DNA of 36,509 nt from the NCBI GenBank assembly GCA_011052015.1, contig DRJZ01000130.1, forward strand, positions 1 through 36,509. Reading direction: 5' to 3'. The notes beneath the pieces were generated by a model that made no database searches, was not told the DNA's origin, and was given only the letters and a program-made list of their open reading frames with translations. Made by a program: the position numbers and the translations under genes. This document shows, one piece after another, positions 8,407-14,919 of this stretch. Positions within the stretch are counted from its first letter, which is position 1; every line of letters starts with the position of its first letter. The DNA is from Acidiferrobacteraceae bacterium (GTDB lineage Bacteria > Pseudomonadota > Gammaproteobacteria > HyVt-429).

Positions 8407-8741
8407 TAGTGATAATCCTCTATGCCCAGTATTTCGATTGCTGTCACTCGTGTTAAATCAACGCCACCATCCCTGGTTTTCGGTATCGGGTTGTGGCCCG
8501 GTTTGAACACAATCCTGAAAGGGTGCTCGACATCTACTGCATATTCGCCCTGTCTTTTGCCCTCCAACTGGTGGCGGCGTTCCGGTCGCCGGTGGGGCAC
8601 ATCGGCCAGGGTCGGAGCCGCCTGTAAGACCGCCATCCTTCTCTGGATAATCCGCGCATTTCTCACACCGTACTTTTTTGTAAGTTCGGTACTGGAATTA
8701 AACACCTTTTGTGTCTTTTTGTTCTTGAAGGAGATATCCAC
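8406..8741 (-). CDS. higB: HigB/RelE-like toxin
   Basis: Directly upstream of and overlapping higA; YGVRNARIIQRRMAVLQAAPTLADVP…LEGKRQGEYAVDVEHPFRIVFKP…VTAIEILGIEDYH. Confidence 0.85.
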   Translation of the reverse strand: MDISFKNKKTQKVFNSSTELTKKYGVRNARIIQRRMAVLQAAPTLADVPHRRPERRHQLEGKRQGEYAVDVEHPFRIVFKPGHNPIPKTRDGGVDLTRVTAIEILGIEDYH

Positions 8742-8761
8742 TTATTATCCCTAATATCCAT

Positions 8762-8774
8762 TACCTATAAGGTA
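8762..8774. promoter_or_regulatory. Putative HigBA operator TACCTATAAGGTA
   Basis: Inverted repeat TACC-TATAA-GGTA upstream of higB (ends 8741), with a further AAGGTATA direct copy at about 8785. Confidence 0.4.
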
Positions 8775-8858
8775 TAGGGAAATTAAGGTATAAGTCAAGC
8801 CCGCAAGAGGGAGAATGAGGAATTAACAATTAGGAATTTGGAATGAGGTCCGTCCACG

Positions 8859-9080
8859 TAGGATGCCCCTATCACGCTCTGTGCATAGTGGCCAACGAAT
8901 CACGCTAGTTTCGGGCACTCGATCTCGTCTACGACTACAAGGATGTAGTCGGTAGAGTGACGCACGACTGCATGGACGCAGGAGGTACGACCCCATGGAT
9001 GGGGGAGGTAGAGCGACGCTTGGAGCCAAAGCCGAGCATCCGAGTAATCCTCGGGTTCGCGGTATCTTTGTTTAGAAATA
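8859..9080 (-). pseudogene. 3' end remnant of a second RNase HI-type gene, interrupted by an insertion (8931-9034)
   Basis: Minus strand reads FLNKDTANPRITRML [insert] DEIECPKLA*, matching the intact gene's VLNKDTANPRIARMLDEIECSKLV*; downstream flank also matches 6160-6200. Confidence 0.75.
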
Positions 9081-9147
9081 CTTTGAACTGCTGGATTTCC
9101 GTTAAAGGCACGACGGGGCCTATTTTTTGCCGTTACCGTTTTTCATA

Positions 9148-9438
9148 TCACAGCCGTTCTCTCCAATACCCCGGCCTGCGCGCCAGAGGGGTCACGGCCA
9201 GGATATGGATGTCCTCAATTTCTGACTGGTAAATCACCCCATAGGGGAACCGCCGGGTCAGGGTACGGCGGGTATTGGGTGACAGCCGGCTGCCGGACTT
9301 CGGAAAGGCGATGATGCGGTCGATGGCCGCGAAGACTTCTTCGGCAAATTGCTTACCGAGGTTGGGTTGTTGTTCCTCATACCATTCGATAGCTGCAAGG
9401 AATTCGGTGCGGGCTTCGGGATGAAATCGCCAGGTCAT
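9148..9438 (-). CDS. ParE/RelE superfamily toxin
   Basis: MTWRFHPEARTEFLAAIEWYEEQQPNLGKQFAEEVFAAIDRI…PYGVIYQSEIEDIHILAVTPLARRPGYWRERL. Confidence 0.88.
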   Translation of the reverse strand: MTWRFHPEARTEFLAAIEWYEEQQPNLGKQFAEEVFAAIDRIIAFPKSGSRLSPNTRRTLTRRFPYGVIYQSEIEDIHILAVTPLARRPGYWRERL

Positions 9439-9671
9439 GCACCTTTAAACCGTTTTCGGACTTCTTCCCTGACCTGTTCTCCAGACACGGGCTCCACCTC
9501 ACCGGCACGGATTTCACGCAGACGACGCTCCGCCTCCTCGGCCCAAAGCCTGTCCAAATCTTCACCAGTAGGCAGGTTGAGGCTGCGTAACAGTTGATCC
9601 ACCAATGCCGCACGCCGGTCGTTAGGCAGCAAAAGCGCCTCATCCAGAACCTTTTCTTCCAAAGTTGCCAT
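9435..9671 (-). CDS. Addiction module antitoxin (Unstab_antitox family)
   Basis: ALLLPNDRRAALVDQLLRSLNLPTGEDLDRLWAEEAERRLREIRAGEVEPVSGEQVREEVR; overlaps the ParE start. Confidence 0.88.
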   Translation of the reverse strand: MATLEEKVLDEALLLPNDRRAALVDQLLRSLNLPTGEDLDRLWAEEAERRLREIRAGEVEPVSGEQVREEVRKRFKGA

Positions 9672-9877
9672 GGCGTTACTCCCAAGAGCTTGATGCTTAA
9701 CCCTAATTTTACTCTGTTTCCCGCTTTATTTCAGTCGATCATCGCATCCTGCGTGCTCACATACCTCTATCACACGCTCTTTGCAGGATGACCAACAAAT
9801 CACGGTGACCTGATCGATACGGTTCGCAGGCTTTTATGCCCCTTTAGGATGCACCACATCCTACGTGCTATTTAGAC

Positions 9878-10312
9878 TCACGGTTTTGCAGTTCCGGGTA
9901 TTGCTTGCGCCGCAAGATCAAAGGTATAAACTCCATCGAGCGCTTCACCGTTTTCTACGGCGTAAAATTTCGCCTTGTTGACAATCAAAGCGTCGGAAAA
10001 ATCAGCCTCTTTCTTTTTACCGCCAACCTTAACAGGCTCGGCCTGCCGATAGTCGTTCAATGCCCGCCATACAGTTTGGCCGTCTTCAAAGCGAATGTTG
10101 GCCTCTTCAAATAGAGAATTAACCACATCAATTATTGCCGCTTTATCCAGTTTGTATTTTTTTCCTTTGAGAGTCCATAGAGTCTCGGAGAGTACCACAT
10201 CTGTTATGAGGACGGGCACTGAGCCGTTGATCAATCTGTCAGCTTTAACCGATTGTTCTTTGTTATCCCATAACAGGTAACGAAGCAATACGTTGGTGTC
10301 GATGGCGATCAA
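9878..10312 (-). CDS. PIN-domain (VapC-like) toxin
   Basis: MIAIDTNVLLRYLLWD…ITDVVLSETLWTL…KKEADFSDALIVNKAK…VYTFDLAAQ: PIN acidic residues present. Confidence 0.9.
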   Translation of the reverse strand: MIAIDTNVLLRYLLWDNKEQSVKADRLINGSVPVLITDVVLSETLWTLKGKKYKLDKAAIIDVVNSLFEEANIRFEDGQTVWRALNDYRQAEPVKVGGKKKEADFSDALIVNKAKFYAVENGEALDGVYTFDLAAQAIPGTAKP

Positions 10313-10320
10313 GTGGTGCT

Positions 10321-10536
10321 CTAATCCAGGACGCTTTGTAGAGATATCTCGTCAGTTATTGAGTCATCGCCCTTAACATGCTTGAGAATCCCCTTGGCCG
10401 CGCCAGGGGCTTTCTTGATGATGGTGATGTGACCTTCAACAACAAAACTTTGATATTCGTCGCCGGGTTCTATACCGACTTGCTGGCATTGATCAACAGG
10501 CAATGTGATTTGTCTTTTAGAGCTGACTTTTGGCAT
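10321..10536 (-). CDS. AbrB/SpoVT-type antitoxin
   Basis: MPKVSSKRQITLPVDQCQQVGIEPGDEYQSFVVEGHITIIKK. Confidence 0.88.
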   Translation of the reverse strand: MPKVSSKRQITLPVDQCQQVGIEPGDEYQSFVVEGHITIIKKAPGAAKGILKHVKGDDSITDEISLQSVLD

Positions 10537-10565
10537 CTCTCTGCCCTCTTTACTATTGATGATAT

Positions 10566-10609
10566 GTAAAGAATAACAAGTTCTTTACTATATAGCAATA
10601 TGTAAAGAA
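10566..10609. promoter_or_regulatory. Putative AbrB operator: three GTAAAGAA boxes (two direct, one inverted)
   Basis: GTAAAGAA 10566-10573, TTCTTTAC 10581-10588, GTAAAGAA 10602-10609 just upstream of the antitoxin gene. Confidence 0.55.
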
Positions 10610-11007
10610 TCTGCGGCAGGCATTCCGCAAGGTGAAGAATAAAAATGTGACATACTCAAGGCGAGAGCAAACCGGGTTGGACCTACACAACCAATTGAAA
10701 ACAAGAGTCAACCAGGGAAATGGGCCGTAAATCGTGGCTTAGACGATGCATTTCATGGGTGAAATGCATGCTTTAAATCAGTGCATACATTTGATGGTCT
10801 TGGTACGGGAAAGGAGCGATATTTCACCTTCAAGGGAGACGCAACTTGTTCAGCAGTGAGATTGGGGAATACTTGATCGTGGAGGCTGCGCGGGAGAGCG
10901 CTTAGGACCTTTATAGCCGCGATACTCAAGGTAGGGTAGGCGTCGACGAACTTGTGGCTAATAAGCTAAGATACGTTTTAAATGCTACCCGGGCAGGAGT
11001 TGGCGCC

Positions 11008-11259
11008 ATGGCTGTGACAGATCGGATCGAGATCAATCCTAAGGTAATGTTGGGGAAGCCGGTAATCCGAGGAACGAGGATTACCGTTGAGCTCATACTA
11101 AGAAAGATGAGCGAAGGGGCGACAAAAGCGGACCTCCTTGATGCTTATCCTGGTCTTAAACCCGAGGATACAAATGCGGCCATTGCGTTCGCGGCGGATA
11201 CGCTGGCGCATGAAGAAACGATTCTACTGGAGCCGAGGGACAAAACCGCAGAAGGGTGA
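11008..11259 (+). CDS. DUF433 antitoxin-like protein
   Basis: IEINPKVMLGKPVIRGTRITVELILRKMSEGATKADLLDAYPGLKPEDTNAAIAFAADTL is the classic DUF433 motif. Confidence 0.88.
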   Translation: MAVTDRIEINPKVMLGKPVIRGTRITVELILRKMSEGATKADLLDAYPGLKPEDTNAAIAFAADTLAHEETILLEPRDKTAEG

Positions 11260-11262
11260 TCA

Positions 11263-11612
11263 ATGCGGTTCTTGGCAGATGAGTGCTGCGACTTTGCGGT
11301 GGTTCGTGCACTGCGTAAGGCCGGTTATGATGTTAAAACGTAAAGGACGTACTTCCTGGGGCGTCAGATGAAGCAGTGATCGATCTAGCCTGTCAAGAAG
11401 CGCGAGTTTTGCTGACTGAGGACAAGGACTTCGGGCAGCTCATTTTTTCCAGTGCCGTGAGCTCGCCAGGTGTGGTATTCATCCGCTTTCCCGGAAACGC
11501 CCGACGGGTGATGGCAGACACTGTAGTGGAGTTCGTGAGTAAGAACCCGGACAAAATTGAAGGCCGTTTTGTTGTTGTGCAACCTGGCCGCATTCGTATC
11601 TCCGAGCATTAG
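11263..11612 (+). pseudogene. DUF5615 PIN-like toxin, frameshifted near 11337-11343
   Basis: MRFLADECCDFAVVRALRKAGYDVKT* then in another frame KDVLPGASDEAVIDLACQEARVLLTEDKDFGQLIFSS…GRIRISEH*. Confidence 0.8.
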
Positions 11613-11627
11613 AACGATAGTACGCTG

Positions 11628-11647
11628 ACATGGGATTAAGCCCATGT
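11628..11647 (+). terminator. Hairpin ACATGGG-ATTAAG-CCCATGT after the DUF433/DUF5615 pair
   Basis: Perfect 7-bp stem; no clear T-tract so terminator function is uncertain. Confidence 0.3.
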
Positions 11648-11827
11648 AGGGCGCGGTCGGTATGCGAGCTGCACCCTAACGTGCTGGGTTTGCGATGTTT
11701 AAATCCCTTTTTCACGACAAATACGAAGCATTAGCGGCAAATAAAGTGTTTATATGTCGCGAAAATGCTTATTACGACCTGATTTCAACCGGGTGGTTGC
11801 AGGGCAATTTATCATTGCGGGCTTGAA

Positions 11828-11867
11828 CATACCCATATTGGGCATTAATATGCCCAATATGGGTATG
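11828..11867. promoter_or_regulatory. 40-nt perfect inverted repeat (18-bp arms, 4-nt loop) overlapping the probable MNT start codon
   Basis: catacccatattgggcat-taat-atgcccaatatgggtatg. Confidence 0.7.
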
Positions 11868-12485
11868 AGAGTGAATCCCCGGGTTGCCGGGGGCGAGAAG
11901 CGCGCCAGTCTGGCCGATGCATTATTTACGACCACCCAGCAACGGGTGCTGGGGTACTTGTTCGGCCAGCCGGAGCGTAGTTTCTTCGCCACCGAGTTGA
12001 TCAAGCTTGCCGGTGGTGGTTCCGGCGGGGTCCAGCGTGAGCTGGCGCGGCTGGCCGGCAGCGGTTTGGTGACGGTTACCCGTGTGGGGACACAGAAGCA
12101 CTACCAGGCCAACCCAAAGGCGCCGATCTTTGGCGAGCTCTGCGCCATTGCGCAGAAGACGGTGGGTCTGGCCGAACCATTACGGGAGGCACTTGCGCCG
12201 TTGGCGGAGCGCATCAAGGCGGCCTTTGTGTTTGGCTCGGTGGCCAAGCGCAAGGACACCGCCACAAGCGATGTCGATGTGCTCGTGCTCTCCGACAGCG
12301 TGGATTACGCAGACGTGTTCGACGCCTTGCAACCAGCGGAGGTGAAACTGGGGCGGACGGTAAACCCGACGGTCTACACCCCCGTGAACTGGCGTAAGAA
12401 GCAGAAGGAAGGCAATGCCTTTGTGGTGAAGGTGGCCGCGCAACCCAAGGTATTTCTCATTGGAACGGAAGACGACCTTGCCTGA
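11865..12485 (+). CDS. HTH plus MNT-type nucleotidyltransferase protein (antitoxin-like); longer ORF opens at 11754
   Basis: Winged HTH (QQRVLGYLFGQPERSFFATELIKLAGGGSGGVQRELARLAGSGLV) plus FVFGSVAKRKDTATSDVDVLVL (GSxAxG…SDxD). Confidence 0.85.
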   Translation: MRVNPRVAGGEKRASLADALFTTTQQRVLGYLFGQPERSFFATELIKLAGGGSGGVQRELARLAGSGLVTVTRVGTQKHYQANPKAPIFGELCAIAQKTVGLAEPLREALAPLAERIKAAFVFGSVAKRKDTATSDVDVLVLSDSVDYADVFDALQPAEVKLGRTVNPTVYTPVNWRKKQKEGNAFVVKVAAQPKVFLIGTEDDLA

Positions 12486-12905
12486 AAAACCCAAGGAACT
12501 CGAAAACCTTGTCCGCATTGGCAAGCTGGCGGTTGAGCCTGCTACCCCCGGTGAGATTGAAGGCTTGTTGAAGTCAGGACGCGAACGGCTGGCGGATGCC
12601 CGTAATGAGGTGCTCGCCCTGTCGAGCCGATTCGATCTGGCGTACAACGCGGCACACGCGTTTTCGCTGGCGGCGCTGCGTTGGCGAGGCTACCGCTCGG
12701 ATAGCCGCTACCTGGTCTTTCAGGCCTTGCCCCATAGTCTTGGGCTGCCGGTTGCCGGGTGCTGGCCAAGGCCCACGAACTGCGTAATGTTGCAGAGTAC
12801 GAGGGTCATTTCGATGCCGATACCACGATTTTAAAAAATCTCATTGAGGCTGCCGAAGCCGTTCAGGTGGCGGTTGCGGCATTACCTACCCTGCCTGAAG
12901 GCTGA
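12460..12905 (+). pseudogene. HEPN-like partner of MNT, frameshifted at about 12755
   Basis: SRFDLAYNAAHAFSLAALRWRGYRSDSRYLVFQALPHSLGLP then in another frame RVLAKAHELRNVAEYEGHFDADTTILKNLIEAAEAVQVAVAALPTLPEG*. Confidence 0.7.
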
Positions 12906-13028
12906 ATGATATCCCGAGACGTTCCCGGCGAGCATAAAACCGTACAGGCCCGTATCCTGAAATATGCCAGGGAAATCGGCTGGACGATGGTGCCCCGAGA
13001 GGAAGCAAACTCGGTAAAATGTCATTAA
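12906..13028 (+). pseudogene. Truncated hsdR 5' end (duplicate of 14922-15005)
   Basis: MISRDVPGEHKTVQARILKYAREIGWTMVPREEA… matches intact HsdR MKPGEHKTVQARILKYAGEIGWAVVPRKEA. Confidence 0.85.
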
Positions 13029-13099
13029 TGATATTTTCAAATGAAGTCGTGCCCCGCGATGAGACAGAGCCCCCTAGAAACGCATTATAAACTTATAAT

Positions 13100-13200
13100 T
13101 CGTCATTATTAACGATATATAGTTATTATTGGCATATTATCGTCATAATAGGCGACTTGATTAATTCAAGTGCGTAGGCTATATATCGTCATATATGACG
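13100..13200. promoter_or_regulatory. Putative HipB operator region: three TCGTCAT boxes and the palindrome CGTCATATATGACG
   Basis: TCGTCAT at 13100, 13140 and 13186; palindrome 13187-13200; ACTTGA-TTAAT-TCAAGT at 13155-13171. Confidence 0.55.
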
Positions 13201-13234
13201 GAATTATATGTATTAAGCATATAAATCGTTAAAC

Positions 13235-13603
13235 TTGGCGACTATGAAGATATCAAAACCCCTCGCAGACGATGCTATTCTTGCCGAAATTGGTGAACGC
13301 GTTGCGCGTTATCGGCTCGATCTTCAATTGACCCAGGCGGAGGTGGCCGAGCAGGCGGGCGTCGCCAAGCGGACGGTAGAGCGCATTGAAGCCGGGGCCT
13401 CGGCGCAGATGTCGAACATGATCCGCATTTTCCGGGTGCTGGATTTGCTGTCGGGTCTGGATCGTATGATCCCCGAGGCCGGGCCAAGACCGATGGATTT
13501 GTTAAGGCACAAGGGAAAGGTACGGCAACGTGCCTCAAAGCGCCGCCGGTCAGATCGAACAGACCGGCCCGACAAGCCGTGGTCCTGGAATGACGACACA
13601 TGA
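13235..13603 (+). CDS. hipB: HipB-like XRE-family antitoxin
   Basis: IGERVARYRLDLQLTQAEVAEQAGVAKRTVERIEAGASAQMSNMIRIFRVLDLL; overlaps hipA. Confidence 0.88.
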   Translation: MATMKISKPLADDAILAEIGERVARYRLDLQLTQAEVAEQAGVAKRTVERIEAGASAQMSNMIRIFRVLDLLSGLDRMIPEAGPRPMDLLRHKGKVRQRASKRRRSDRTDRPDKPWSWNDDT

Positions 13604-14919
13604 GCAGCATTGCCGAGGTCCGACTTTGGGGGCGCACGATTGGTGCGGTGTCGCTGGACGAGGGCAAGGATGTGGTTGCCTTCGAGTACGACCCGGCGTT
13701 TGTCGGAAGTGACATCGAAATTGCGCCGCTCACCATGCCCCTTTCTAACCGCGTCTATACCTTCCCCGAATTATCCAGAAAAACTTTTTACGGACTGCCC
13801 GGACTACTGGCTGACTCGTTGCCGGACAAGTTCGGTCGTGTACTGATTGATGCCTGGTTGGCCACACAGGGAAGGCAGCCAGATTCGTTCAATGCCGTCG
13901 AGCGGCTTTGCTATACGGGTGAGCGCGGTATGGGTGCTTTGGAATTTGCACCGGCGATTGGACCGAAAGTCCGGCAGGCCAGCCGGATACAAATCGACAA
14001 GCTGGTTGAACTCGCATCGGAAATACTCACCCATCGTAATGACCTTCGGGTTTCCTTTGTTGATGAAAGCGCCGATGAAATTAAGGCGCAGGCGTTGACC
14101 GACATCCTGCGGGTCGGCACCTCGGCCGGTGGCGCCAGGGCCAAGGCGGTGATAGCCTGGAATCCGTCAACCAACGAAGTTCGTTCCGGCCAGATTCCGG
14201 CGGGTGAGGGTTTTGAATACTGGCTGCTAAAATTTGACGGCGTCGGCGGCAACCGGGACAAAGAACTCGAGGACCCGCAAGGTTACGGCGTGATTGAATA
14301 CGCCTATTACAAAATGGCGCGCGACTGCGGTATCGATATCAGCGAATGCCGTTTATTCGAGGAAAATGGCAGGCGTCATTTTATGACTCGGCGCTTTGAC
14401 CGTCTTGCGGGTGGTGAAAAGCTTCACATGCTATCGCTTTGCGCATTGGCGCATTACGATTTTAATATGGCGGGTGCCTACGCCTATGAACAGGCGTTGC
14501 TGGTGATCCGGCAGATGGGATTGCCCATGGCTGCAATCGAGGAGCAGTTCCGCCGCATGGTGTTTAACATCGTCGCCCGCAATCAGGACGATCATGTCAA
14601 GAATATTGCCTTCTTGATGGATAAATCCGGCAACTGGTCACTGTCGCCCGCCTTTGATGTGATCTACAGTTACAACCCTACAGGTGAATGGACGGCCAGC
14701 CATCAGATGACCCTCAACGGCAAGCGTGATGACTTCACCATGGATGATTTCAATGCCTGCGCGAAGGCCGCCTCCCTGAAACGTGGGCGCGCCAAGGCCA
14801 TTGTCAATGAGGTGTGCGAAGCGGTCGCCCGCTGGCGGGAGTATGCCGATGAAGCGGATGTGCCTGTGGCAACGAGTGATCAGATCCAGCGCACGCTTCG
14901 GTTGAAGGAATTTAGATGA
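13600..14919 (+). CDS. hipA: HipA-family serine/threonine kinase toxin
   Basis: FYGLPGLLADSLPDKFGRVLIDAWLA…GTSAGGARAKAVIAWN…WLLKFDGV…HFMTRRFDR…NIVARNQDDHVKNIAFLMD…SPAFDVIYSYNP. Confidence 0.95.
   Translation: MSSIAEVRLWGRTIGAVSLDEGKDVVAFEYDPAFVGSDIEIAPLTMPLSNRVYTFPELSRKTFYGLPGLLADSLPDKFGRVLIDAWLATQGRQPDSFNAVERLCYTGERGMGALEFAPAIGPKVRQASRIQIDKLVELASEILTHRNDLRVSFVDESADEIKAQALTDILRVGTSAGGARAKAVIAWNPSTNEVRSGQIPAGEGFEYWLLKFDGVGGNRDKELEDPQGYGVIEYAYYKMARDCGIDISECRLFEENGRRHFMTRRFDRLAGGEKLHMLSLCALAHYDFNMAGAYAYEQALLVIRQMGLPMAAIEEQFRRMVFNIVARNQDDHVKNIAFLMDKSGNWSLSPAFDVIYSYNPTGEWTASHQMTLNGKRDDFTMDDFNACAKAASLKRGRAKAIVNEVCEAVARWREYADEADVPVATSDQIQRTLRLKEFR

Noticed and set aside
6121-10312. Chromosomal integron cassette array (same-strand TA genes separated by repeats)
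   Set aside because: No convincing paired RYYYAAC…GTTRRRY attC structure was found; only isolated GTTGAAC-like matches. No integrase in the window.
12180-12647. 155-aa minus-strand ORF over MNT/HEPN
   Set aside because: Antisense to recognisable MNT and HEPN motifs; shadow ORF.
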